Positions 8,389 through 16,795 of a stretch of 64,000 bases of DNA are shown here, piece after piece. Location: NCBI RefSeq assembly GCF_009812055.1, contig NZ_WQNH01000001.1, positions 248,001-312,000 of the forward strand, read 5' to 3'. Below the pieces are notes generated by a model. The model was not told the origin of the DNA. It searched no databases and saw nothing but the letters and a program-made list of their open reading frames with translations. Source of the stretch: Chelativorans xinjiangensis. Lineage in GTDB: Bacteria; Pseudomonadota; Alphaproteobacteria; Rhizobiales; Rhizobiaceae. The position numbers were made by a program, and so were the translations under genes. Every line of letters starts with the position of its first letter. Position 1 is the first letter of the stretch.

Positions 8389-9756
8389 TCAGCCCTCCCT
8401 CGTTTGCGAGGACATCTTCATGAAGCGCTCGTCCACCGGCCAGCCGGCGATGACGGAAGCTTCCTGCATGCATTCGATCAGCGCGGCTCCCTCCGTTGGC
8501 TGGCGGTGCGCTTTCATGTCGCCGTCGCGATAGGCGTTGATGAAGCGGAACTCCAGCGGATCCATGCCGATCAGCCGCGCCAGCTTGTCCGTCTGCACCT
8601 CGAGCGCGAAGTCCCCGATCGTCACGCCGAAGCCTCGCATGGCGCTCGACGGCGTGCGGTTGGTGTAGACGCAGTAGCTGTCGATGGCGACGTTCGGGAT
8701 CGTGTAAGGTCCGGGGAAATGCGCCGCCGATTTCTGCGCGCCATAAGGGGAATGGCGGGAATAGGCGCCGGCATCGATGTAAGCCATGACCTGGCGCGCG
8801 ACGATGCGCCCGTCCTTCATCACCCCGTCCTTGATGACGATCTTCTCCGCCGCGCGCGGCGAGGAGACCTGCATCTCCTCCTCCCTGGAGTAGATGAAGG
8901 ATACCGGGCGTCCCGTGAGCTTGGCGGCGAGGATCGCGACCGGCTCGACGGTCACATCCACCTTGCCGCCGAAGCCGCCGCCGACCGTGCCGCCGACCAT
9001 ATGCAGCTTGTGGCCCGGCATCTGCAGGATGATCGAGGCGTTGTCGAGGGTGAAGAACATCGCCTGCGTGTTGGTATAGCAGGTGAAACGGCCGTTCGCT
9101 TCGGGCGTGACGATGCAGCCGCTGGTTTCGAGCGGTGCATGCTCGATCGGCCCGGAGGAGTAGCTCTCCTCAAGTATGTGGTCGGCCTGCGCGAAACCCT
9201 TCTCCGCGTCGCCGAAGCGGACCTTCCGGCATTCGCCGCTGTCGTAGAGATAGTAGTTGCGGCCGTGATGCTCGTTGACGATGGGTGCATCGGGCTTCAG
9301 CGCCTCCTCGATGCTGAGCACGGCGGGCAGAACCTCGTAGTCCACCTTGACCTTGGCGGCTGCCTCCTCCGCCGCGCGCGCGGTCTCGGCGAGCACGGCC
9401 ACCACCGCCTCGCCCTTCCAGCGTACCTTGTCCTCGGCGAGCACGTGCTCGTCCTCCGGTCCCACCTGGATCAGGATCAGTATGGTGTAGAGGTTCTGCG
9501 GCACGTCCTTCGCCGTAATGATCCTGGCGACGCCCGGATGTTTCTCCGCCTCGCTCGTGTCGATGCCGCGGATGCGTGCGTGGTGGTGCGGGCTGCGCAC
9601 CATCTTCAGATGAAGGAGGCCCGGAAAGGTGCGGTCTGCGAAATAGGCGGTCCTGCCGGTGACATGTCCCCTGATGTCGGAACGCGGGCGCGGCTGGCCG
9701 ATCTCGACGAAATCGTCGGTGCGCTCGTCGGCGAAATAGCTTTTCGACAGCTTCAT
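8389..9756 (-). CDS. Molybdenum hydroxylase, N-terminal half of split molybdopterin subunit
   Basis: A 455-residue protein equal to the N-terminal half of the family's large subunit. It starts with the small a/b hammerhead domain (about 20-130) and continues into the first Mo-cofactor domain. That domain carries VGGTVGGGFGGK, the dithiolene-binding glycine motif, and SAMRGFG. It stops at TGA immediately after TREG, exactly where full-length homologues have a flexible linker. Together the two halves add up to about 793 residues, the normal size of the undivided subunit. The start has GGGAGACGGG upstream and lies 11 bp after the [2Fe-2S] gene. Confidence 0.9.
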   Translation of the reverse strand: MKLSKSYFADERTDDFVEIGQPRPRSDIRGHVTGRTAYFADRTFPGLLHLKMVRSPHHHARIRGIDTSEAEKHPGVARIITAKDVPQNLYTILILIQVGPEDEHVLAEDKVRWKGEAVVAVLAETARAAEEAAAKVKVDYEVLPAVLSIEEALKPDAPIVNEHHGRNYYLYDSGECRKVRFGDAEKGFAQADHILEESYSSGPIEHAPLETSGCIVTPEANGRFTCYTNTQAMFFTLDNASIILQMPGHKLHMVGGTVGGGFGGKVDVTVEPVAILAAKLTGRPVSFIYSREEEMQVSSPRAAEKIVIKDGVMKDGRIVARQVMAYIDAGAYSRHSPYGAQKSAAHFPGPYTIPNVAIDSYCVYTNRTPSSAMRGFGVTIGDFALEVQTDKLARLIGMDPLEFRFINAYRDGDMKAHRQPTEGAALIECMQEASVIAGWPVDERFMKMSSQTREG

Positions 9757-9767
9757 TCCCGTCTCCC

Positions 9768-10250
9768 TCAAGCAGCGGACGTGGAATTGGCGCGCGCGGC
9801 GAGAAGCACGGCCTGGATGATCGGCTCGTAGCCGGTGCAGCGGCAGACGTTGCCGGAGATCGCCTCCACCACATCGGCCCTGTCCGGATTGGGATTGCGC
9901 TCGAGCAAGGCCGCGGCGGCCATGATCATGCCCGGCGTGCAAAAGCCGCATTGCGCCGCGAACGCGTCCTCGAAGGCGCGCTGCAGGGGATGCAGCACTT
10001 CGCCGTTTGCAAGCCCCGCCGTGGTGCGGATTTGCGCGTCGTTGCACGTCTCCGCCAATGTCAGGCACGACAGCCGCAACTCCCCGTCGACCATCACTGT
10101 GCAGGCGCCGCAGGTACCTTGAAGGCACCCGCCCTTGGGCGAGGTGTCGCCCATCTTGTCGCGCAGCGCGGCGAGCAGCGTGCTTCCGCTTTCCACGAAC
10201 TCAGCCCGCTCGCTGCCGTTCAGCGTGAATTGGACCGGAACCTTTGCCAT
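9768..10250 (-). CDS. Molybdenum hydroxylase [2Fe-2S] subunit, CoxS-like
   Basis: A 160-residue iron-sulfur subunit. The plant-ferredoxin-type cluster uses C42, C47, C50 and C62. The second cluster, next to the Mo site, uses C101, C104 (CGFC), C136 and C138 (CRC). Both sets are complete. It passes electrons from the molybdopterin subunit to FAD. There is no signal peptide, so the enzyme should be cytoplasmic. The start at 10250 has GGGAGGAAGCG upstream. It lies between the FAD and molybdopterin genes, giving the M-S-L order of CO-dehydrogenase-like operons. Confidence 0.95.
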   Translation of the reverse strand: MAKVPVQFTLNGSERAEFVESGSTLLAALRDKMGDTSPKGGCLQGTCGACTVMVDGELRLSCLTLAETCNDAQIRTTAGLANGEVLHPLQRAFEDAFAAQCGFCTPGMIMAAAALLERNPNPDRADVVEAISGNVCRCTGYEPIIQAVLLAARANSTSAA

Positions 10251-10299
10251 CGCTTCCTCCCAGTCGACGGTGTGGTGGCTTGGCTTCTTCCAGGCCTCC

Positions 10300-11100
10300 C
10301 TAGCCGAGCAGCAGTCTGCCCAGATGAACGGGCAGTACCTCACGCCTGTACCAGGCGCTGGCGATCGCGTCCGTTGGCGGATCGATGCCCTCGAGCGCCG
10401 CCGTCAGCGCGGGCGCTATGCCTTCCTTCGTGCGCGGCCGCCCGACAAGTGCCGCTTCGGCCGCATGCGTGCGGATTGCGCGGTCGGCCATGCAGCCAAG
10501 GGCGATCCTTGCCTGAACGACCGAGCCGGCTTCTTCGCGAATATCGGCGGCGATGGTGAGAACGGCCGCACCTTTGGGATGCACCCGGCTGACTTTCAGG
10601 AACCGGAAGCTGTCCGTTGCCGGCGCAGCGAAGGTCACGGACGTCACCAGCGCGGAAGCGCCGAGGCTGTCTCGTTCCTGCAGGAAAGCTTCGAGCGCCA
10701 TTTCGCCGCTGCCGCTGACGGACACCTTCGCGTCGAGAGCGAGAAGTGCGACCGTGAAATCCCCATAGGGCGCGGGCGCAAACAGATTGCCGCCCACCGT
10801 CGCCATATTGCGGACCGCGGGGCCACCCACCGCACGCGCCGCCGGCGCAAGATAGCTCAGCCCGGGATGCGCGAGGACCATGCCCATCGTCACGGAGGCA
10901 CCGACCCTCACGCCGGCGTCGGATGTTTCAATCGCCGACAGGGCAGGATCGGTCGTCCTGACAATGGTCGAAAAGGAGAGGTCCCCTTCATTCACAGCCC
11001 GGACCACGAGCGTCCCGCCGCCCATGTAGCGAACACCGGACGCACCAAGGGCCGCCTGCGCTTCGCTTGCGGTTGAAAAGGTCTGAAGGCTCATACCCAT
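10300..11100 (-). CDS. Molybdenum hydroxylase FAD subunit, CoxM-like
   Basis: A 266-residue FAD-binding subunit, slightly shorter than the usual 280-290. The N-terminal FAD site is MGGGTLVVRA at about 26-35. The second signature, VGGNLFAPAPYGD, corresponds to the family TxGGNLxxxxxxxD that contacts the flavin. The C-terminal part is the CO_deh_flav_C fold. The start has GGGAGGACCGGCG upstream; a second ATG follows two codons later. It sits 15 bp after the SRPBCC gene and 49 bp before the iron-sulfur gene, on the same strand. Confidence 0.92.
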   Translation of the reverse strand: MGMSLQTFSTASEAQAALGASGVRYMGGGTLVVRAVNEGDLSFSTIVRTTDPALSAIETSDAGVRVGASVTMGMVLAHPGLSYLAPAARAVGGPAVRNMATVGGNLFAPAPYGDFTVALLALDAKVSVSGSGEMALEAFLQERDSLGASALVTSVTFAAPATDSFRFLKVSRVHPKGAAVLTIAADIREEAGSVVQARIALGCMADRAIRTHAAEAALVGRPRTKEGIAPALTAALEGIDPPTDAIASAWYRREVLPVHLGRLLLG

Positions 11101-11115
11101 CGCCGGTCCTCCCGC

Positions 11116-11556
11116 TCAGCCTCCCGCGAAGCGCTTCTTCAGCGCGTCGAACCCGCCCTGGAAAACATTCGCTCCCATCCCCTCGGCGATCTTTTCAGCT
11201 TCCTCGGCGGGCGCGTCGAAACTTGCCGTCCAGATGGCGCAGGTGCGCTCGCCGTCGGTGATCGGGATGAGCTTCAGCGTGGCGACATGGTTCGAGATCG
11301 GCTGAGGCGTCTCGAGAATGGAATAGGTGACGCTATAATCGCGATCGGAGAGGCCCAGCAGCTTCTCCCTGATCGTCGCCCCGCTAGCGATCTCGAACTT
11401 GCGCACGCATCCGATCTCGCTCGATGGCCCGCCACCCTCGATCTCGCTCTTGACCATTCGCGGATGCCAGTCAGGAAGACCGTTGAAGTCGCGGATGCAC
11501 GCCCAGACATCGGAGGCGGGTGCATCGATGACGCTTGAGACCGTGACCGTCGCCAT
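11116..11556 (-). CDS. SRPBCC family protein (CoxG-like position)
   Basis: A 146-residue START/SRPBCC-fold protein of the polyketide-cyclase-2 type. The opening is typical: a b-strand, then APASDVWACIRDFNGLPDWHP. Such proteins bind hydrophobic ligands. In CO-dehydrogenase-like operons a homologous fold (CoxG) is thought to help anchor or mature the enzyme. It is the first gene after the AraC regulator and 15 bp before the FAD subunit, so it probably belongs to the same transcript. The start at 11556 follows AAGGAGCG; an upstream in-frame ATG has no ribosome site. It is shorter than classical CoxG, so the role is uncertain. Confidence 0.8.
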   Translation of the reverse strand: MATVTVSSVIDAPASDVWACIRDFNGLPDWHPRMVKSEIEGGGPSSEIGCVRKFEIASGATIREKLLGLSDRDYSVTYSILETPQPISNHVATLKLIPITDGERTCAIWTASFDAPAEEAEKIAEGMGANVFQGGFDALKKRFAGG

Positions 11557-11674
11557 GAGAAAACGCTCCTTGCTGCCAGCCCTCACGGCGATCATAGCCA
11601 GCCTGCCGGACGATGCTTATCAATGCGTCTGGAACGCCTATCAAACAGTCTGAAAAAATGGAGCGGCGCGGCGG

Positions 11675-12505
11675 TTAATGCCGAAGCCTGCGGGCGGCCG
11701 AACGGTAGGCGTTGGGCGGCACGCCGAAATGGTCGCGGAAAAAGCGGGAGAAATTTCCCTGTGTTGAAAAGCCGAGCCCGCAGGCGATGTCGATCAGCGA
11801 CTGTTCCGATGCCCGCAACCGGCGCGCCGCCTCGGCCATGCGCATCGAGTTCCAGTACACATTGGGGGTGAGCCCCATCTGCTCCTTGAAGAGCGCGAAG
11901 AAGTGCGGCCGTGACAGGCCAACGCTGCGCGCGACCTGGTCGAGGCAGGCCCGTTCGCAAACATGGCTTTTCATCAGCGCGGCAGCCTTGCGCACGCGAT
12001 GGTCCCGCGCGGCCACGCGGACACGCACGCTCCTGCGCCGCTGCTGCGAGGCGGCGGTGTCGAACACCGAGTCGATGAAGCGCTCGGTCTCGTATTCGAC
12101 CAGATGAGCAGGCATGTTGCCGCTCGTCAGGCTTTCGAGGAGCCTGAAGGCGGATTCGTTCAAGCGCTTGTCCGTGGGAATCGCGCTTGCAGCGAAGACA
12201 TTTTCCTCGCGACGGCTGCCCCTGCGGCCGGCAATCCAGTCCGGATCGATGTAAAAGGCGAGAAATCGCCCTTCCTTGCCGCCGGCCGGAAAGTCATGAC
12301 GATGCGGCTGCAGCGAGTTGACGCCCACGGCGACATGCTCGCCGGGCAGCACGCGCTCGTTGCCGACAGTCATCTCTCCAGCCACGCCGGCCAGCCAGAT
12401 GATGATGTGGACCTCCTCGTGGGCGTGGGTCACAAGGTCGTTCGCCACGTTCAGGATCGAGACATGGCCGAACGCGCCATCAAACAGCTTAATGGAGCTG
12501 GTCAT
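11675..12505 (-). CDS. AraC family transcriptional regulator
   Basis: A 276-residue regulator with an N-terminal cupin-like sensor (histidines in VTHAHEEVHI at about 26-35) and a C-terminal double helix-turn-helix. The first HTH is CLDQVARSVGLSRPHFFALF and the second is SLIDIACGLGFSTQGNFSRF, ending with the typical GVPPNAYR. The start follows GGGAGGAAACG. It lies 118 bp upstream of the molybdenum-hydroxylase operon on the same strand and 321 bp from a divergent ABC importer, so it could control either. Control of the hydroxylase operon is the simpler reading. Confidence 0.92.
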   Translation of the reverse strand: MTSSIKLFDGAFGHVSILNVANDLVTHAHEEVHIIIWLAGVAGEMTVGNERVLPGEHVAVGVNSLQPHRHDFPAGGKEGRFLAFYIDPDWIAGRRGSRREENVFAASAIPTDKRLNESAFRLLESLTSGNMPAHLVEYETERFIDSVFDTAASQQRRRSVRVRVAARDHRVRKAAALMKSHVCERACLDQVARSVGLSRPHFFALFKEQMGLTPNVYWNSMRMAEAARRLRASEQSLIDIACGLGFSTQGNFSRFFRDHFGVPPNAYRSAARRLRH

Positions 12506-12826
12506 CGTTTCCTCCCGGGCCTTTGACAGCCCTTTGAGGGAATACTCGTTACGCTTCGGGATCCAGTCAAGCCGGGAAACGGCCGACGCCTATGCATGAC
12601 GGCAATCGACGACGGAGACAAAACGCCTGTGCAGCGCACGGGGTGCCCACCAGTTTTCCCACCCGTCGAGTGTAATACGACTGTTGCAAAACAGTGATCT
12701 CTTCGAACGGTGTCTGACGTCTCGCTGCCTGCCGACAGGCGGGCTGCGGGGTGTTGCTGTGCAATCCATCGGGCGAAGAACCAACGGGAAGCCGATCGCG
12801 CCGAGGCAAAACGGGAGAACGGAATC
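12506..12826. promoter_or_regulatory. Divergent promoter region with inverted repeat
   Basis: This is 321 bp without a gene, between the AraC gene and the ABC importer. At 12680-12695 lies ACTGTT-GCAA-AACAGT, a perfect 6-bp inverted repeat that could be an operator. Close to the importer start there is only a weak ribosome site, GGGAGAACGGAATC. I see no convincing complete promoter hexamers. Confidence 0.4.
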
Positions 12827-13975
12827 ATGAAAAGACGTGAATTCATGCTTGCGACGGCCGCCACGGCAGGCACGCTGATCCTGCCGCGCATGACCTCGGC
12901 AGCCGAAGGGGTCATCGACTGGTATACCAGCTCAGATTCAAACATCTACGACTTCTGGGCCAACATCGTGAAGCCGGCCTTCGAGGCGGCCAATCCGGGC
13001 ATCACCATCAATCTGGTGGACGCCGGCGACGGCGCGGGCATCATCGCCATCGGCGAGCGCGCCATTGCCGCAAAGCAGACCGGGACCGATCCCCAGGCCG
13101 ACTATTTCGAAACCGCCAATCCACGCCTGCCCGCGGGCGCCATTGAGGCCGGCATCTACACCAACGTCAAGGATGCCGGGCTTTCGAACTATTCCAAGGT
13201 CAATCCGCTGGCCATCGACAGCGACTACAGCCTGCCATATCGCGGCTCGCAGGTGCTGCTCGCCTATGACAGCACCAAGCTGGACCCAGCCAATACGCCC
13301 AAGAACTGGGATGCGCTGGTCGAGTGGATCAAGGCCAATCCCGGCCAGTTCGTCTATAACCGCCCCGACAAGGGCGGGTCGGGCGGCAATTTCGTCCGCC
13401 GTGCCATCCATCAGGCCAATGGCCGCGACCCCTCCCTGTTCACGGTGGACAACTACACCGAGGAGTTCGGCAACGAGGCGCTCGGCAAGGCCTGGGCCAT
13501 CCTTTCCGACATCGCGCCCTCGCTCTATGACAGCGGCGCCTATTCGTCGGGCAACACCCAGTCCATCCAGCTCCTCGCCCAGGGCGTGGTGACCATGACT
13601 CCGGTGTGGTCCGATCAGGTGCTCCAGGCCATCGACCAAGGCGTGCTGCCGCCGGAAACCGGTCTCGTGCAGCTTCAGGACCTGGCGCTGTGCGGCGACT
13701 TCTCGCGCGCCGTGATCATCGAGAACGGCACCAACAAGGATGCCGCGCTCAAGCTGGCCGATTTCGTCCTCAGCGAAGACATCCAGAGCGCCATCCTCAC
13801 CGAGCTCGGCGGCTTCCCGGGCGTGTCCTGGGACTATGTGGAGCCCGCGCTGCGCGAGCGCTTCGCAGACATCGTGCCCACGACCATCCCCACCTTCCCG
13901 AGTGGCCAGTGGGAGGCGGCCATCAATGATGGCTGGTACCGGAACGTGGCACCCAACGTCACACGCGACTCGTGA
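12827..13975 (+). CDS. ABC transporter substrate-binding protein (Fe3+/polyamine-like superfamily)
   Basis: A 382-residue periplasmic binding protein with N-terminal signal MKRREFMLATAATAGTLILP, a short Tat/Sec-type leader, probably cleaved after the TSAAEG region. The body resembles the iron/thiamine/polyamine binding superfamily (VIDWYTSSDSNIYDFW near the start). I start it at 12827 because the sequence before that ATG does not look like a leader. Its stop overlaps the permease start (GTGA). The operon ends in a glycerophosphodiesterase, so the ligand may be a glycerophosphodiester or related phosphate ester rather than iron (inference). Confidence 0.88.
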   Translation: MKRREFMLATAATAGTLILPRMTSAAEGVIDWYTSSDSNIYDFWANIVKPAFEAANPGITINLVDAGDGAGIIAIGERAIAAKQTGTDPQADYFETANPRLPAGAIEAGIYTNVKDAGLSNYSKVNPLAIDSDYSLPYRGSQVLLAYDSTKLDPANTPKNWDALVEWIKANPGQFVYNRPDKGGSGGNFVRRAIHQANGRDPSLFTVDNYTEEFGNEALGKAWAILSDIAPSLYDSGAYSSGNTQSIQLLAQGVVTMTPVWSDQVLQAIDQGVLPPETGLVQLQDLALCGDFSRAVIIENGTNKDAALKLADFVLSEDIQSAILTELGGFPGVSWDYVEPALRERFADIVPTTIPTFPSGQWEAAINDGWYRNVAPNVTRDS

Positions 13976-14859
13976 CCGACCTGACCCAAGCAGCCGCCTC
14001 CCGGCTGCTGATCGATACCAATCACAACAGGAGGCCGTGGGGCCTCCTGCTCGTTGCCGTTCCGGTGTTCCTGGTGGGGTGGCTGGTGATCTGGCCGACC
14101 ATCAGCGCCATCGCGCGCACCGTCTGGCGGCTCGATGCCGACGGCAATTACGGCTTCAATCTTTCCAGCTACGTCTTCTTCTTTTCCGACCAATATAGCC
14201 TCAACAATCTTGGCATCACGCTGTGGACCACAGGCATGTGCGCCTTGCTGCTTCTGGTGATTTGCCTCCCCATCGCGCTCTATCTGCGCTTCTCCAGCGG
14301 CCGGCTGCCCGCCTATGTGCAGGGCCTTGCGATCTTCCCTCTATTCGTGCCGTCGATCATCCTGGCATACGCTTTCATCCGTGTGCTCGGCCCAAACGGC
14401 ATGGTGGATATCCTGCTAAACTCGGTGGGCCTGCCCAAGATCCGCACGCCTTACCTGACGCCCTGGGGGCCGGTCATCGGGCTGGTCTGGGACAATATTC
14501 CATTGACCGTGCTAATCCTCCTTGCGGGGCTCGGCAACGTCGCCAATCAGTCGATCGAGGCGGCCCGTGACGTGGGCGCAAACAGGCTGCAGGTATTCTG
14601 GCATATCATCCTGCCGCGCATCTCCAATTCCGTTCTGGTGGCGCTCTCCTTTTCCATCCTGGGCATCTTTTCCGCGTTCACTCTGCCCTACCTTCTGGGC
14701 CCGGCCTCCCCGGAGATGATGGGCCCGTTCATGCAGCGCACCTTCCGCGAGGTGAACGATCCGCTCAACGCCATCACCCAGGCGGTCATCGCCTTCGGCT
14801 TCTGCATCGTGTTCGGCCTGTTCTACGTGCGCTCGGTCGCGCGCAACCAGGGTGGGTGA
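13972..14859 (+). CDS. ABC transporter permease (PotB/FbpB-like)
   Basis: A 295-residue inner-membrane permease. Six hydrophobic segments are visible, the first at about residues 22-44. The EAA loop is SIEAARDVGANRLQVFWHII before the penultimate helices. It starts with GTG overlapping the binding-protein stop (GTGA) and ends with another GTGA at the next permease. The fold and order match spermidine/putrescine and iron importers. It forms the transport channel with the following permease. Confidence 0.92.
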   Translation: MTDLTQAAASRLLIDTNHNRRPWGLLLVAVPVFLVGWLVIWPTISAIARTVWRLDADGNYGFNLSSYVFFFSDQYSLNNLGITLWTTGMCALLLLVICLPIALYLRFSSGRLPAYVQGLAIFPLFVPSIILAYAFIRVLGPNGMVDILLNSVGLPKIRTPYLTPWGPVIGLVWDNIPLTVLILLAGLGNVANQSIEAARDVGANRLQVFWHIILPRISNSVLVALSFSILGIFSAFTLPYLLGPASPEMMGPFMQRTFREVNDPLNAITQAVIAFGFCIVFGLFYVRSVARNQGG

Positions 14860-14861
14860 TC

Positions 14862-15686
14862 ATGGCGGCGCTCTCCTCCAACCGCCAGCGCATCGACTGG
14901 CCCGGCATCGTCTTTGCCATGCTGTTATCCACCGCAATCATCCTCCCGCTGGTGGTGGTGGGCACGTGGGCCTTCACAGAGATCTGGCGCTATCCGGCCG
15001 TGGTGCCGCAGCAATTCGGGCTGCGGTTCTGGAACCAGACGCTCAGCCGTTCGGACGTCTGGGGGGCGCTGACGCTCAGCCTGCAGCTTTCCACCGTGGT
15101 CACGCTGCTCTCCGCGCTTATCTGCCTGCCGGCAGCCTATGCCTTCGCGCGCCTGAATTTTCCCGGCCGGAACATTTTGTTCTTCTCGTTCCTTGCCGGC
15201 CACGCCTTCCCCAAATTCGGTTTGCTCATCGCCATTGCGGCGATCTTCCTTCAGCTCAACCTCATCGGTACGTTCTGGGGCGTGGTTCTGATCCAGCTCG
15301 TGGGCACGCTGATGTTCATGATCTGGATTCCAGTCGCCGCCTTCCAGGGCGTGGATCGGCGGATGGAGGAGGCAGCCCGTGATGCGGGCGCCGGTCCCTT
15401 GCGGGTATTCTGGTCCATCACCTTGCCGCAGGCAGGCCCCACCATCGTCGCTGCGCTTCTTTTGAGCTTCGTCGGCACCTTCTACGAAACCGAAGGGGCT
15501 TGGCTCATCGGCGCCCCCGGCATCCGCACCATGCCGGTACTGATGATCAGTTTCATCAACAACCAGATGGTCATCCAATATGGAGCGGTGCTCTCGGTGC
15601 TGCTCTGGGTGCCGTCATTCATCGCCCTGATGTTTGCCCGCAGGGTCATAGGTGGCAGCGCGTTTGCGCGCGGCTTCGGAGCGTGA
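14862..15686 (+). CDS. ABC transporter permease (PotC/FbpB-like)
   Basis: A second permease, about 274 residues. Helices begin at about residue 13 (GIVFAMLLSTAIILPLVVVG). The EAA loop is MEEAARDAGAGPLRVFWSIT. I chose the ATG at 14862 with GGGTGGG upstream; a GTG two codons earlier at 14856, overlapping the previous stop, is equally possible. It pairs with the preceding permease and is followed 17 bp later by the ATPase. Confidence 0.92.
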   Translation: MAALSSNRQRIDWPGIVFAMLLSTAIILPLVVVGTWAFTEIWRYPAVVPQQFGLRFWNQTLSRSDVWGALTLSLQLSTVVTLLSALICLPAAYAFARLNFPGRNILFFSFLAGHAFPKFGLLIAIAAIFLQLNLIGTFWGVVLIQLVGTLMFMIWIPVAAFQGVDRRMEEAARDAGAGPLRVFWSITLPQAGPTIVAALLLSFVGTFYETEGAWLIGAPGIRTMPVLMISFINNQMVIQYGAVLSVLLWVPSFIALMFARRVIGGSAFARGFGA

Positions 15687-15703
15687 ACGGGAAGGTTCGG
15701 ATC

Positions 15704-16795
15704 ATGGCGCGTTTGGAAATAACAGGGGTTTCCAAGCAGTTCGATACAACGACGGCCGTGGCCGATTTCACCCTTGAGGTGGATAACGGCGAACTCGTCT
15801 GCCTGCTCGGCCCCTCGGGATCGGGAAAATCGACACTTCTGCGCATGGTGGGCGGCTTCGAGCGCCCCACAGCCGGCTCGATACGGATCGACGGGGAGGA
15901 GATCATCCATCTGCCGCCCGAAAAGCGCCCCACGGGGATGGTCTTCCAGAGCCACGCGCTCTGGACCCATATGAACGTTTTCAAGAATATCGCCTTCGGG
16001 CTCAGGCTGCACCACGCTCCGCGCGACGAAATCCGCCGCCGCGTGGAAGCGGTGCTCGAACTGGTCGGCCTTACGGGCTACGCCTCCCGTCTCACGCACC
16101 AATTGTCCGGTGGCCAGCAACAGCGCGTGGCCTTGGCCCGCTCGCTGGTGCTGGAGCCCAAGATCCTGCTGCTTGACGAACCCTTCGCCAGTCTCGACCA
16201 GCATCTGCGGGAAAGGCTGCGCGAGGACGTGCGCGATATCCAGCAGCGGCTGGGCATCACCACTTTGTTTGTCACCCACGGGCAGGACGAAGCGCTGGCC
16301 ATGGCGGACCGTATTGTGGTGATGCGCGATGGGCGCGTCGAGCAGGTGGGCCCTCCCTCCGAGGTCTATCGCGCACCTGCGACCCCGTTCGTCGCCGGGT
16401 TCATCGGCCAGATGAACCTGCTCGAAGGTATCATAGACACCCAGGTCTTTGCATGTCCCGGCCTTGCCGCCCGCATTCCCATTGCCGACGGCCCCGCGAC
16501 CCTTGCTGTCCGTCCCGAGGCTCTCGGCCTCTCGCCGGCCCAGGGACAGGGGATGGGTATTATTCATCGCGCAGTCGACTATGGTTCGCATGTCATGATC
16601 GATGTCGAACTGCCCGACGGGCACAGGGTGAAATCCATGATGCCTGAGAGCGATGCGTGGACCGCGGGCCGACCGGTCGATTTTAACGTCGGTACCATCC
16701 TCGCCTACCGCGACAACGTACTGATCTATCGCGGGGCCCAGGTCGAGGAGCAATCGCGGCCCGCCGGAAGACGCGCGGTCCGCAGCAATGCCTGA
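15704..16795 (+). CDS. ABC transporter ATP-binding protein (PotA/UgpC-like)
   Basis: A 363-residue ATPase. Walker A is LGPSGSGKST at about residues 35-44, the Q-loop is GMVFQSHALW, the signature is LSGGQQQRVALA, Walker B is ILLLDEPFASLD and the H-loop is FVTHGQDEA. A C-terminal TOBE-like regulatory domain follows (about 290-350). The start has GGAAGGTTCGGATC upstream. It energises the two permeases before it. The last 8 bp overlap the glycerophosphodiesterase start, tying uptake to hydrolysis. Confidence 0.94.
   Translation: MARLEITGVSKQFDTTTAVADFTLEVDNGELVCLLGPSGSGKSTLLRMVGGFERPTAGSIRIDGEEIIHLPPEKRPTGMVFQSHALWTHMNVFKNIAFGLRLHHAPRDEIRRRVEAVLELVGLTGYASRLTHQLSGGQQQRVALARSLVLEPKILLLDEPFASLDQHLRERLREDVRDIQQRLGITTLFVTHGQDEALAMADRIVVMRDGRVEQVGPPSEVYRAPATPFVAGFIGQMNLLEGIIDTQVFACPGLAARIPIADGPATLAVRPEALGLSPAQGQGMGIIHRAVDYGSHVMIDVELPDGHRVKSMMPESDAWTAGRPVDFNVGTILAYRDNVLIYRGAQVEEQSRPAGRRAVRSNA

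Noticed and set aside
8386-8391. Selenocysteine readthrough of the TGA joining the two Mo subunit halves
   Set aside because: The position is a linker, not an active-site residue. The second half has its own ribosome site and ATG, and I see no SECIS-like hairpin requirement met just after the TGA.
6403-9831. 1142-codon open frame on the plus strand, antisense to the Mo hydroxylase genes
   Set aside because: GC-rich codon bias leaves the opposite strand open. The translation is rich in Arg, Asp and His with no known domain, while the minus strand has complete families with ribosome sites.
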